DNA of 64,000 nt from Thermoflexus sp. (GTDB lineage: Bacteria > Chloroflexota > Anaerolineae > Aggregatilineales > Aggregatilineaceae): assembly GCA_020724465.1 (NCBI GenBank), contig DYGX01000015.1:1-64000 (forward strand). The letters run 5' to 3'. A program made the translations under genes and the position numbers. A model generated the notes under the pieces. The model saw only the letters and a list, made by a program, of their open reading frames with translations. It was not told the DNA's origin and made no database searches. Numbering within the stretch: the first letter of the stretch is position 1; each line of letters starts with the position of its first letter. Below, piece by piece: positions 52,982 through 61,171 of the stretch.

Positions 52982-53016
52982 AGTATACAGGCAAGTACGA
53001 GTATACAGGCAAGTAC
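52982..53016. repeat. Two tandem copies of an 18-bp repeat
   Basis: agtatacaggcaagtac occurs at 52982-52998 and again at 53000-53016, exactly 18 bp apart. Each copy contains GTATAC, a palindrome. It lies 60-90 bp upstream of the promoter at 53075 and 115-100 bp upstream of the DegV-like start. Confidence 0.85.
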
Positions 53017-53074
53017 AGGTTTGTGCTGCCCGATGCGACGCATCAGGTTACGCGCGCGGCACAGGCCAGAATTT

Positions 53075-53102
53075 TTGCAATATGCTTCTCACTAACTATA
53101 AT
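53075..53102 (+). promoter_or_regulatory. Promoter TTGCAA-N16-TATAAT
   Basis: TTGCAA (53075-53080) and a perfect TATAAT (53097-53102), spacer 16. Transcription would start near 53109. Confidence 0.7.
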
Positions 53103-53143
53103 GTGGACATTGGCCGATGCGTCCGGCACTCATGGAACTGAAC

Positions 53144-53224
53144 ATGAACACAATCCTTCATCTGGCTTGTCCGTGTCAGTCTGGCAGCCCACCCCCGGTG
53201 GTCTGTACGCGTGCCTATCGCTGA
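53144..53224 (+). CDS. Possible 26-residue leader peptide rich in Cys and Pro
   Basis: ATG at 53144 with GGAA 6-10 nt upstream; an in-frame ATG lies four codons earlier. The peptide ends at TGA 53222-53224, 30 nt before the terminator stem, and contains a Cys-Pro-Cys, a run of three Pro and a third Cys. The layout fits a leader-peptide attenuator, but the frame may be fortuitous. Confidence 0.25.
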   Translation: MNTILHLACPCQSGSPPPVVCTRAYR

Positions 53225-53254
53225 CGCCAGCACGTCCTGTGGTTGGACAAGAAA

Positions 53255-53283
53255 GGCTCGGACCACCGTCCGGGCCTTTTTTT
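53255..53283 (+). terminator. Intrinsic terminator before carbonic anhydrase
   Basis: GGCTCGGAC (53255-53263), loop CACC, GTCCGGGCC (53268-53276) with one mismatch, followed by seven T residues. Confidence 0.85.
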
Positions 53284-53291
53284 GTTCCCGG

Positions 53292-53309
53292 TTGACAGTC
53301 TTGACGGTC
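53292..53309. repeat. Tandem 9-bp repeat TTGACRGTC
   Basis: TTGACAGTC (53292-53300) and TTGACGGTC (53301-53309) are adjacent, 16 nt before the carbonic anhydrase ATG. Each resembles a -35 box, but no -10 box fits downstream. Confidence 0.6.
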
Positions 53310-53324
53310 TGATTGGAGGAAACC

Positions 53325-53906
<582 letters not shown>

Positions 53907-53945
53907 GGAGTGCCGCGCGCCGTCGCGTCCGCACCCGCATCCCGG

Positions 53946-53971
53946 CAGGGCCGCCCGCGCGGGTGGCCCTG
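53946..53971 (+). terminator. GC-rich hairpin after carbonic anhydrase
   Basis: CAGGGCC-G-CCCGCGCGGG-T-GGCCCTG is nearly self-complementary (53946-53971), 40 nt after the stop. No T-run follows, so termination is uncertain. Confidence 0.4.
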
Positions 53972-54018
53972 CCCGCCCGCCCCTGCCCCGCGCATTTCCT
54001 GCGGATCGGAATTCATGC

Positions 54019-54024
54019 CATAAT
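54019..54024 (+). promoter_or_regulatory. Extended -10 box TGC-CATAAT
   Basis: TGCCATAAT, 39 nt before the ATG at 54063; -35 box not clear. Confidence 0.45.
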
Positions 54025-54062
54025 GACGGCGTCTATCCACTGCCCATCTCAGGGGGGCCTCG

Positions 54063-55205
54063 ATGATCGATTCCCTCTTGCAAGACCTTCAAGACCCTGA
54101 TCCCCAGGTGCGCGGCGAGGCGATCATCCGGCTTGCCAACCTGGGCGACCGGAACGCGCTGCCCGCGCTGGCGGCTGTGCACCGCAATGACCCAGACCCG
54201 CGCTTGCGCGAGCTGGCGCTCAAAGCCGGGCGCCACATCCAGCTCAACGCGCCGCAATCCGAGGCCCCAGCCGGAACGCCGCCGCCCGCGCCGAAGACCG
54301 TCGCGCCCCACGAGCGAGCGCGGGCACGCAGCCTGCTCGACGCCGCCGCCGGTTACCATATCGGCGGCGAGCACGCGCGCGCCATCGAAAGCCTGGGCCG
54401 CGCGCTGGACATCGACCCCGCGCTGTCGTCGGACGGCTTCGCCACGAACCTGGCCGCCGCGCTGACCGGCTTGCCGCGCACCGAAGCCGTCGCCGTGGTG
54501 GAAGACCCGGCCCGTCGCGCCGCGCTGATCGAGGAAGCCGGCGGCAAGAAAAAGAAGCGGCGCCCTGCCACACCCGATGCCGACGACACCCAGGATGCGA
54601 CCTGGGGCAGCGTTCTGATCGACGCGCTGCTGTACGCGCTGGTCGCCGCGCTGAGCATGGCAGCGATTTTCGTGCTGTCGCTGGACATGCTCAAGGACCT
54701 GTACACATCCCTGCCGCCGGGCGCCACCACCGGATCGCTGACTGCCGACGAACTGGACCTGCTGACCCACACCGACCTGGCCGTGCTGCTCCCGTTCGCG
54801 CTGATCAGCGGGTTGTACGGCGGCGTAGCCCTGCTCTTCCAGGGCGCGGCAATTCACTTCGCGGCGATCACGTTCTTCGGCGGGATGGCCTCGCTGGTCT
54901 ATTTCTACCGGCGCTTCATCCCGTTCCAGACGGGAGTCACGCTGGCCTACGCGGCAGTGTTCATCGCCATCGCGCTGCTCGGATCCGGGATTGAGCCGTG
55001 GATCATGCTAAGCGCGGCGGGTATGCTCGGCTCGATCATTGTGTTCTACCTGCTGGCCGAGCTGGTTTCGAAGGTCTATCGCTTTAGCTGGTGGTCCGGC
55101 TGCGGCACGATCGTGATCGGCGGGCTGGTCCTGGCGGCGATCTCGTTCGTGGGCACCATGATCCTCACCTGGCTGCTCGGCACGCTGATCGGGGCGGTCG
55201 TCTGA
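54063..55205 (+). CDS. HEAT/TPR-type protein fused to a five-helix membrane domain
   Basis: 380 residues. Residues 1-60 form HEAT-like helices (LLQDLQDPDPQVRGEAIIRLANLGD, RNALPALAAVHRNDPDPRLRELALKAG). About 85-165 hold a TPR-like pair (AAAGYHIGGEHARAIESLGRALDIDPAL). After a Lys-rich linker (GGKKKKRRPATPD) come about five membrane helices to the C-terminus, resembling the Yip1-like superfamily. No enzymatic motif. The ATG at 54063 has GGGGGG upstream. It could anchor or scaffold other proteins at the membrane; function is not known. Confidence 0.8.
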   Translation: MIDSLLQDLQDPDPQVRGEAIIRLANLGDRNALPALAAVHRNDPDPRLRELALKAGRHIQLNAPQSEAPAGTPPPAPKTVAPHERARARSLLDAAAGYHIGGEHARAIESLGRALDIDPALSSDGFATNLAAALTGLPRTEAVAVVEDPARRAALIEEAGGKKKKRRPATPDADDTQDATWGSVLIDALLYALVAALSMAAIFVLSLDMLKDLYTSLPPGATTGSLTADELDLLTHTDLAVLLPFALISGLYGGVALLFQGAAIHFAAITFFGGMASLVYFYRRFIPFQTGVTLAYAAVFIAIALLGSGIEPWIMLSAAGMLGSIIVFYLLAELVSKVYRFSWWSGCGTIVIGGLVLAAISFVGTMILTWLLGTLIGAVV

Positions 55206-55230
55206 GCCGCGACGCCGGATTTCCTGGCCG

Positions 55231-56739
55231 TTAATCCTGCGGCTGAGCGAGCGTCTCCAGGCTGGCGATGGCCAGGTCGATGCGGCGCAGGGATTCGTCG
55301 CGGCCCAGGATCTCCATCGTCTCGAACAGGGGTGGCGCGACCTGCTGCGCTGTAGTCGCCATGCGCAGCACCCCGAACAACTGGCCCGGCTTCAGCCCAA
55401 GCTGCTGCGCCAGCGACCGCAGTGCAGGTTCCTGCGTCGCGGCGCTGAAGTCCGGCAGGGCGGCCAGCGTGTCGCGCGCCTGGCGCAGCGCGTCGAGGGT
55501 CTGCGCGGCGTCCATCTTGGGCTGGATCAGGGCATCCGGCGGGGCCGGCTCGAACTCCTCGGCGAAGAAAAAGCCCGCTACCGGGATCGCGTCGTTCAGC
55601 GTCTTGATGCGCGGCTGGACCAGCGGCACCACGCGCACCAGCCGGTCGAAGTCCACCCGGTACCCCGCGCGCTCGAAAACCGGCAGCAGCAGCTGCGCCA
55701 GACGCTGCGGGTCCATCTCGCGGATATACACGCCGTTGAGCCAGTCCAGCTTCTCGATGGGAAAGACGCTCGCCGCCGGGTTGACGCGGCGCAGATCGAA
55801 GCGCTCAATCGTCTCCTGGACGCTGAACACCTCGCGGTCGTCGCCGAAGCTCCACCCGACATTGGTCAGGAAGTTGACGATCGCTTCCGGCACGTAGCCC
55901 GCTTCCTGGAACTCGTAGAGTAGCACCGGAATCTTGCGCCCGCTCTCGGTGAACCCGGCGCTGCGCTTGGAAAGCTTGCCCTTGCCGCTCGGGTTGAGGA
56001 TCACCGGCAGGTGCGCAATCTGCGGCATCTCCCAGCCAAAAGCATCGTACAGATTGCGGTGCACCGGCGCGGACGAGATCCACTCCTCGGCACGCAGGAT
56101 GTGCGAGATGCGCATGAAGTGATCGTCCACCACGTTCGCCAGATGATAGGTCGGGTAGCCGTCCGACTTGAGCAGCACCAGGTCCTGAAGCTGTCGGTTG
56201 TCGAACGTGATGTCGCCGCGCAGCAGATCGTGGACGGTCGTCGTCCCCTCGACCGGCATCTTGAAGCGGATGACGAAGGGCGCGCCTTCCATCTCCAGCC
56301 GGGCGCGCTCGTCCGGCGAAAGATAGCGACAGTGGCGGTCGTAGCCGGGGTCTTCCTTGCGCGCGCGCTGCTCCTCGCGCAGCGCCGCCAGCCGCTCCGG
56401 CGTGCAATAGCAGCGATAGGCCAGGTCGTGCTCGACCAGCCAGGCCGCCCACTGCTGGTAGAGGGTAATGCGCTGGGACTGCACATACGGCCCGTACTCC
56501 CCGCCGACATCCGGCCCTTCGTCCCAGTCGATCCCCAACCAGCGCAGGCCATCGAGGATCAGTTGCACGGCGTTCTCGACGTAGCGCTTCTGGTCCGTGT
56601 CTTCGATGCGCAGGATCATCGCTCCGCCGTGATGGCGGGCGAAAAACCAGTTGAACAGCGCCGTGCGCACCCCGCCGATGTGCAGGGGGCCGGTCGGGCT
56701 GGGCGCGAAGCGAACGCGAACGGGCGTGTGCGAGGTCAC
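55231..56739 (-). CDS. gltX: Glutamyl-tRNA synthetase
   Basis: 502 residues, class I aminoacyl-tRNA synthetase. The HIGH motif is [11 protein letters not shown] (13-23), the KMSKS equivalent is [11 protein letters not shown] near 256, and RIEDTDQKR and [21 protein letters not shown] are characteristic. The C-terminal anticodon-binding part is all-helical. It charges tRNA-Glu; with a GlnRS gene next door it need not be nondiscriminating. GTG at 56739 is the start: GGAG lies 7 nt upstream and the upstream in-frame extension is non-conserved. It is divergent from glnS. Confidence 0.97.
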   Translation of the reverse strand: MTSHTPVRVRFAPSPTGPLHIGGVRTALFNWFFARHHGGAMILRIEDTDQKRYVENAVQLILDGLRWLGIDWDEGPDVGGEYGPYVQSQRITLYQQWAAWLVEHDLAYRCYCTPERLAALREEQRARKEDPGYDRHCRYLSPDERARLEMEGAPFVIRFKMPVEGTTTVHDLLRGDITFDNRQLQDLVLLKSDGYPTYHLANVVDDHFMRISHILRAEEWISSAPVHRNLYDAFGWEMPQIAHLPVILNPSGKGKLSKRSAGFTESGRKIPVLLYEFQEAGYVPEAIVNFLTNVGWSFGDDREVFSVQETIERFDLRRVNPAASVFPIEKLDWLNGVYIREMDPQRLAQLLLPVFERAGYRVDFDRLVRVVPLVQPRIKTLNDAIPVAGFFFAEEFEPAPPDALIQPKMDAAQTLDALRQARDTLAALPDFSAATQEPALRSLAQQLGLKPGQLFGVLRMATTAQQVAPPLFETMEILGRDESLRRIDLAIASLETLAQPQD

Positions 56740-56779
56740 AGAACGTCTCCTTGAAGCTAGCGGGTCTTGCAGCGCGCCC

Positions 56780-56785
56780 ATTATA
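56780..56785 (-). promoter_or_regulatory. gltX extended -10 box TGG-TATAAT
   Basis: On the minus strand CTGGTATAATGG, 41 nt before the GTG; no good -35, consistent with an extended -10 promoter. Confidence 0.65.
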
Positions 56786-56790
56786 CCAGA

Positions 56791-56803
56791 TGTGCCGGGC
56801 ACA
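56791..56803. promoter_or_regulatory. Palindrome TGTGCC-G-GGCACA in the gltX/glnS gap
   Basis: Perfect 6-bp arms around one base, immediately upstream of the gltX -10 box, where an operator would cover the spacer. Confidence 0.4.
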
Positions 56804-56818
56804 AGGCGGGCCGATACC

Positions 56819-56847
56819 TACACATTCGCCGGACAATCTGTTACACT
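56819..56847 (+). promoter_or_regulatory. Candidate glnS promoter, TACACA-N17-TACACT
   Basis: TACACA (56819-56824) and TACACT (56842-56847), spacer 17, 74 nt before the glnS ATG; both hexamers match consensus at four positions. Confidence 0.45.
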
Positions 56848-56920
56848 CATGCCCTCGAAACACACGCCAGGCAGAACCAGACCGGCACAATCGAACACCC
56901 GCAGCGAGAGAGTAGCGACT

Positions 56921-58660
56921 ATGGCGAGCAGCGAAGAAATTCTCAAGCCCCGCAGCGATGACAGTGCCGCCCCGTCCGACGGCGGCGAGCCGTCCAATTT
57001 CATCTACGACATCATCGACGAGCACAACCGGACCGGGCGGTTCGGTGGGCGGGTGCATACGCGCTTCCCCCCGGAGCCGAACGGCTACCTGCATATCGGC
57101 CATGCCAAAGCGATCCTGATCAACTACCGCACTGCACAGAAGTACGGCGGCAAGTTCAACCTGCGCTTCGACGACACCAACCCCACCAAAGAAGAGCAGG
57201 AGTACATCGACGCCATCATCGAGGATATGCGCTGGCTGGGCGTGGATTGGGAAGATCGCCTGTTTTACGCGTCCGACTACTTCGAGCAGCTCTATGAGTG
57301 GGCGGTGCAGTTAATCAAGGACGGCAAGGCGTATGTGGACGACCTGAGCGCCGAGGAGATCCGCGAATATCGCGGCACGCTGACCGAGCCGGGCCGCGAA
57401 AGCCCCTATCGCAACCGCTCCGTTGAGGAGAATCTCGACCTCTTTGAGCGCATGAAGCGCGGCGAGTTTCCGGACGGCTCGCGCGTGCTGCGCGCCAAAA
57501 TCGACATGGCGTCGCCCAACATGAACCTGCGCGACCCGGTCATGTACCGCATCCTGCATGAGGAGCATCCGCACCGGGGCCGCGACTGGTGCATCTACCC
57601 CATGTACGACTGGGCGCACGGCCAGTCGGATTCGATTGAGGGCATCACGCACTCGCTTTGCTCGCTCGAATTCGAAGATCACCGCCCGCTGTACGACTGG
57701 TTCCTCGACCAGCTTGGCATCCACCACCCGCAGCAGATCGAGTTCGCGCGCCTGAACCTGACGCACACCGTCATGAGCAAGCGCAAGCTGCGGCGGCTGG
57801 TCGAAGAAGGCTACGTTCGCGGCTGGGACGACCCGCGCATGCCGACGCTCTCCGGCCTGCGGCGGCGCGGCTACACGCCCGAAGCGATCTGGAGCTTCAC
57901 CGAGGCGATCGGCGTCTCGAAGAGCAACAGCGTCGTCGAGCTGTCGCTGCTGGAGCATCACGTGCGCCAGGACCTCAACCGTCGCGCTCCGCGTGTGATG
58001 GGCGTGCTGCGCCCGCTGCGCGTGGTGCTGACGAACTATCCTGAGGGCCAGGTCGAGCAGATGGAAGCGATCAATAACCCGGAAGACCCGGCGGCAGGCA
58101 CGCGACCTGTGCCGTTCTCGAAGGTGCTCTACATCGAGCAGGACGACTTCATGGAAAACCCGCCGCCGAAGTTCTTCCGCCTGGCGCCGGGCCGCGAGGT
58201 CCGCCTGCGCTATGCCTACTTCATCACCTGCGATGAAGTGGTCAAGGACGAGGCGGGCAACGTGGTTGAGCTGCGCTGTTCCTACGACCCCGCCACGCGC
58301 GGCGGCGACGCGCCCGACGGCCGCCGCCCCAAGGCGACGTTGCATTGGGTCTCGGCAGAGCACGCCATCGACGCCGAGGTGCGCCTCTACGACACGCTGT
58401 TTACCGTGCCGGATCCGGACAACCCGCCCGAAGGGAAGAGCTTCACCGATCTGATCAACCCGAATTCGCTCGAAGTCATCACAGGCGCCAAGCTGGAGCC
58501 AAGCGTGCGCGGCGCCGCGCCCGGCACCATCTACCAGTTCGAGCGGCAGGGCTACTTCTGCGTCGATCCAGACTCCACACCGGACACGCCCGTCTTCAAC
58601 CGGACGGTCACGCTGCGCGACACCTGGGCCAAGATCCAGCAAAAAGAAGGCGGCGCATAG
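56921..58660 (+). CDS. glnS: Glutaminyl-tRNA synthetase
   Basis: 579 residues, class I synthetase. The HIGH block is [16 protein letters not shown] (about 49-64), [19 protein letters not shown] and [33 protein letters not shown] are GlnRS signatures, and the KMSKS equivalent is [10 protein letters not shown] near 283. The C-terminal beta-barrel anticodon domain is complete. It charges tRNA-Gln directly, so the amidotransferase route is not obligatory. The ATG at 56921 is preceded by AGAGAG; the N-terminal 30 residues are divergent. Lineage-wise GlnRS is thought to have spread by transfer into some bacteria. Confidence 0.97.
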   Translation: MASSEEILKPRSDDSAAPSDGGEPSNFIYDIIDEHNRTGRFGGRVHTRFPPEPNGYLHIGHAKAILINYRTAQKYGGKFNLRFDDTNPTKEEQEYIDAIIEDMRWLGVDWEDRLFYASDYFEQLYEWAVQLIKDGKAYVDDLSAEEIREYRGTLTEPGRESPYRNRSVEENLDLFERMKRGEFPDGSRVLRAKIDMASPNMNLRDPVMYRILHEEHPHRGRDWCIYPMYDWAHGQSDSIEGITHSLCSLEFEDHRPLYDWFLDQLGIHHPQQIEFARLNLTHTVMSKRKLRRLVEEGYVRGWDDPRMPTLSGLRRRGYTPEAIWSFTEAIGVSKSNSVVELSLLEHHVRQDLNRRAPRVMGVLRPLRVVLTNYPEGQVEQMEAINNPEDPAAGTRPVPFSKVLYIEQDDFMENPPPKFFRLAPGREVRLRYAYFITCDEVVKDEAGNVVELRCSYDPATRGGDAPDGRRPKATLHWVSAEHAIDAEVRLYDTLFTVPDPDNPPEGKSFTDLINPNSLEVITGAKLEPSVRGAAPGTIYQFERQGYFCVDPDSTPDTPVFNRTVTLRDTWAKIQQKEGGA

Positions 58661-58684
58661 CTCGCCGTCTGTCGCTTCGCACCA

Positions 58685-58716
58685 CAACGGGAGTCGCGAG
58701 CGTGCGGCTCCCGTTG
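58685..58716 (+). terminator. Hairpin after glnS
   Basis: CAACGGGAG (58685-58693) pairs with CTCCCGTTG (58708-58716), 25 nt after the stop. No T-run follows. Confidence 0.45.
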
Positions 58717-58750
58717 CACTCCAACGTCGCGCCGGGGCCCGCGCTTGCTG

Positions 58751-58756
58751 TATACT
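58751..58756 (+). promoter_or_regulatory. -10 box TATACT before the DNA methylase gene
   Basis: TATACT 38 nt before the ATG at 58794; no good -35. Confidence 0.35.
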
Positions 58757-58793
58757 CCCTGCCAGACCGGGTTTGTCAGCCTATGAGGCCGCC

Positions 58794-59648
58794 ATGCCAG
58801 ATCGTTCGAACGCGCGCCCGGCCCAGCCATTCCTCAAATGGGCGGGCGGAAAGGGCCAACTGCTGGCCCAGTACGAAGCGTTCTTCCCGACGACCCCCGG
58901 CGGGACCTATTTCGAGCCATTCGTGGGCAGCGGGGCTGTGTTTTTCCATCTTCAGCCGCGCGGCTTGTTCGAGCGCTATGTCCTGTCGGACTCAAACGCC
59001 GAACTGGTAAACCTTTTTCGCATCGTTCGCGATCAGCCTGACGCGCTGCTCGAACACTTGCGACAGCACGCTGAGCGGCACAGCGCCGAATACTACTACG
59101 CCGTGCGCGCCTGCGATCGCTCGCCCGACTGGAGCGCGACTCCCGCGCCGGAACGCGCCGCGCGGATGCTGTACCTCAACCGCACCTGCTACAACGGGCT
59201 GTGGCGCGTCAACAGCCGGGGACACTTCAACGTACCGCTGGGACGCTATCGCAACCCCGACATCTACCGGCCCGAGCGAATCCGCGCGGCGTCGCAGGCG
59301 CTCCAGGCCGCTGAGATCGAGGTCCGCCGCTTCGATGCGGTGTTGGACCATGCACAGGCGGGTGATTTCGTGTACTTCGACCCGCCCTATGTGCCCGTCA
59401 GCGACACGGCCAATTTCACCAGCTACGAGGTCGAAGTCTTTGGCGAACCCGAGCAGCGGCGTCTAGCTGAGGTCTTCGCCGCCCTGGCAGCGCGCGGCTG
59501 CCGGGTGATGCTTAGCAACTCCGACACCCCGCTGGTGCACGATCTCTACGCGGGCTTCCGGATCGAGCGGGTGCTGGCGCGGCGCGCGATCAACTCGAAG
59601 GCCGGACGTCGCGGCCCGGTGTATGAGGTCGTGGTGCTGAGCGGGTGA
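58794..59648 (+). CDS. dam: Dam-type DNA adenine-N6 methyltransferase (D12 class)
   Basis: 284 residues. Motif X/I region FLKWAGGKGQLL (13-24), the catalytic DPPY at 196-199 (VYFDPPYVPVSDTANFTSYEV) and FEPFVGSGAVFFHL place it in the alpha-group Dam/DpnM family that usually methylates adenine in GATC. No restriction endonuclease gene is adjacent, so it appears solitary. The ATG at 58794 has GAGG upstream; a TTG at 58773 would add seven residues. It may serve in DNA marking for repair, replication or gene control. Confidence 0.93.
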   Translation: MPDRSNARPAQPFLKWAGGKGQLLAQYEAFFPTTPGGTYFEPFVGSGAVFFHLQPRGLFERYVLSDSNAELVNLFRIVRDQPDALLEHLRQHAERHSAEYYYAVRACDRSPDWSATPAPERAARMLYLNRTCYNGLWRVNSRGHFNVPLGRYRNPDIYRPERIRAASQALQAAEIEVRRFDAVLDHAQAGDFVYFDPPYVPVSDTANFTSYEVEVFGEPEQRRLAEVFAALAARGCRVMLSNSDTPLVHDLYAGFRIERVLARRAINSKAGRRGPVYEVVVLSG

Positions 59649-59672
59649 TAATGACAGGGCATTGAAAACAGC

Positions 59673-59692
59673 GGGAGCAGCAAGCTGCTCCC
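59673..59692. repeat. Palindrome GGGAGCAGC-AA-GCTGCTCCC
   Basis: Perfect 9-bp arms around AA in the convergent gap between the Dam-type gene and rodA. As RNA it would form an 8-bp hairpin with a CAAG tetraloop. No T-run follows on either strand, so a factor-dependent or non-terminator role is possible. Confidence 0.7.
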
Positions 59693-59698
59693 CCTACA

Positions 59699-59784
59699 CT
59701 GTTCTTCGCAGTTCTTCGCTGCTCTTTGCTGTTTTTGGCTGTTCTTGGCTGCCTTTAGCCGTTCTTGGCCGCTTCTGGCTTCCC
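59699..59784. repeat. Degenerate 10-bp tandem repeat array, consensus CTGTTCTTGG
   Basis: Eight consecutive 10-bp units plus a partial ninth: CTGTTCTTCG, CAGTTCTTCG, CTGCTCTTTG, CTGTTTTTGG, CTGTTCTTGG, CTGCCTTTAG, CCGTTCTTGG, CCGCTTCTGG. The period matches one helical turn. The stretch is T-rich, unlike its surroundings, and contains no gene. Confidence 0.85.
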
Positions 59785-59846
59785 CCAGCCAGACAACTCA
59801 GATCAATCAGATCAAGCGGTGACAGACGGAGCGCCCGCGCCAGGGC

Positions 59847-61031
59847 CTAGATGAACTCGCGCACGCGGCGACGCATGACCACGCTCTCGACCAGCCCGAC
59901 GCCGATCAGCATCGTCAGCAGCGACGACCCGCCCGAGCTGACGAACGGCAGCGTCAGGCCGGTCACCGGCAGAATGCTGAGGTTCATCCCGATCGAGACG
60001 ACCGTTTGGAAGAAGATCATGCCCGCGACGCCATAACAGATCAGGCTCCCGAGCGGATCGGCGGCCCGCGCCGCGCCGACCAGGCAGCGCCAGATGACAA
60101 TGCCCATCAGAATAATGACGCTGGTCGCGCCGACGAACCCCATCTCTTCGGCGATCACGCTGAAGATGAAGTCCGTGTGGCGCACGCGCAGAAAACGCCC
60201 CTGGGTCTGCGAGCCGTTGGCGTAGCCCTTGCCCAGAAAGCCGCCCGACCCAATGCTGATCAGCGCCTGATCGATGTTGTAGCGCCGGTCTTTGTTGTCC
60301 GGGATGCCGTTGCCGTCCTCGTCGACGAAGACACACTCGCCGCTGCGCACCAGCTCCGGGTTGTCGGCGCAGCTTTCGCCCGTGTCGATGAAGGTGATGA
60401 TACGCTGGCGCTGGTATTCTTCCATGTTGACCCACAGCACCGGCAGCATCACCAGCCCGATCAGCACCAGCAGAGCCAGATGGCGCAGGCGCAACCCGGC
60501 CGCCCAGGCCATCACAAACCAGACGAAGACCATCACGGTTGCGGTCCCCAGGTCCGGCTGCAAAAAGACCATCACGGTGGGCACCGCGATGTGAAACAAC
60601 GACACGATCACGGTCCGCAGCCGGTTCATTTCCAGATACCGGTCGGCGAGGTGCTGGGCGAGCGTGATCACCAGCAGCATCTTGCCCAGCTCCGCCGGCT
60701 GGACCTGCAAACCGACGTACAGCCAGCTCTGCGCGCCCGCCTGCCCAACCACACCCAGCACAGCCACCAAGCCGAGGATGAACAGCACGAAACCGTAGAT
60801 GAAACCATGCAGGCTGCCCAAGAGGCGGTAATCCATCGCGGCGACGGCAAAAACCACCCCCACCCCGATGATGCTGTAGCGGATCTGCAAGGGCACGCGC
60901 CGGATCAGTTCGGTATCGATTGCGTCCATGGTCGCGCTGCGGATCATCAGGATGCCGATGATCACCAGCAAGATCGTTGTGCCCAGCAGCACAAAATCGA
61001 AGTCGCGCCAGATCGTCCCTTTAGCCTGCAT
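59847..61031 (-). CDS. rodA: FtsW/RodA/SpoVE-family peptidoglycan glycosyltransferase
   Basis: 394 residues with about ten membrane helices. The SEDS family core is clear: NRLRTVIVSLFHIAVPTVMVFLQPDLGTATVM (Asp of the catalytic loop), ALISIGSGGFLGKGYANGSQTQGRFLRVRHTDFIFSVIAEEMG, and VTGLTLPFVSSGGSSLL. It polymerises lipid II during elongation, working with PBP2, whose gene lies in the same cluster. A loop of about 35 residues near 220-255 contains EDGNGIPDNKD, resembling calcium-binding D-x-D-G-x-G loops; this insert is absent from E. coli RodA. The ATG at 61031 is preferred; upstream in-frame codons are Arg-rich and overlap the promoter. Confidence 0.93.
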   Translation of the reverse strand: MQAKGTIWRDFDFVLLGTTILLVIIGILMIRSATMDAIDTELIRRVPLQIRYSIIGVGVVFAVAAMDYRLLGSLHGFIYGFVLFILGLVAVLGVVGQAGAQSWLYVGLQVQPAELGKMLLVITLAQHLADRYLEMNRLRTVIVSLFHIAVPTVMVFLQPDLGTATVMVFVWFVMAWAAGLRLRHLALLVLIGLVMLPVLWVNMEEYQRQRIITFIDTGESCADNPELVRSGECVFVDEDGNGIPDNKDRRYNIDQALISIGSGGFLGKGYANGSQTQGRFLRVRHTDFIFSVIAEEMGFVGATSVIILMGIVIWRCLVGAARAADPLGSLICYGVAGMIFFQTVVSIGMNLSILPVTGLTLPFVSSGGSSLLTMLIGVGLVESVVMRRRVREFI

Positions 61032-61086
61032 CCATCTGTTCTCGCCAGATCGCCTGGATAACAATCCCAATCGGAAACCGGCGCCC

Positions 61087-61115
61087 ATTATACCGTCCCT
61101 TACTGCGCGTGCCAC
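61087..61115 (-). promoter_or_regulatory. rodA promoter, GTGGCA-N17-TATAAT
   Basis: On the minus strand GTGGCA (61115-61110), spacer 17, perfect TATAAT (61092-61087), 56 nt before the rodA ATG. rodA may thus be transcribed apart from the min genes. Confidence 0.65.
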
Positions 61116-61171
61116 GAATCCATACGCCGCCGGGAAAGGCGGGGCGGGCGCACGGGCGCGCTCCGGGGGCG

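Larger units (their letters stand above)
53109..53283 (+). ncRNA. Candidate leader RNA or small RNA upstream of carbonic anhydrase
   Basis: A promoter at 53075-53102 and a U-tract terminator at 53255-53283 bound a transcript of about 175 nt. No other plus-strand gene ends here, so the terminator must belong to this short transcript. It may be a free small RNA, or an attenuated leader that lets transcription read on into the carbonic anhydrase gene. No known riboswitch class is recognised. Confidence 0.45.
52883..53324. other. Long regulatory intergenic region between degV-like and carbonic anhydrase genes
   Basis: 442 bp. It holds an 18-bp tandem repeat (52982-53016), a plus-strand promoter (53075-53102), a small reading frame (53144-53224), an intrinsic terminator (53255-53283) and a 9-bp tandem repeat (53292-53309) before the carbonic anhydrase ribosome site. 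A 163-codon open frame across it is rejected as coding. Confidence 0.6.

Noticed and set aside
52804-53295. 163-codon plus-strand frame across the region before carbonic anhydrase
   Set aside because: It runs through the tandem repeat, promoter and terminator, and its predicted protein has no conserved features.
59699-59784. CRISPR array
   Set aside because: Units are 10 bp, contiguous and degenerate; there are no spacers and no cas genes.
60362-60460. FtsW rather than RodA for the SEDS protein
   Set aside because: Context with PBP2 and the RodA-like catalytic loop favours RodA; FtsW cannot be wholly excluded, so the assignment remains context-based.
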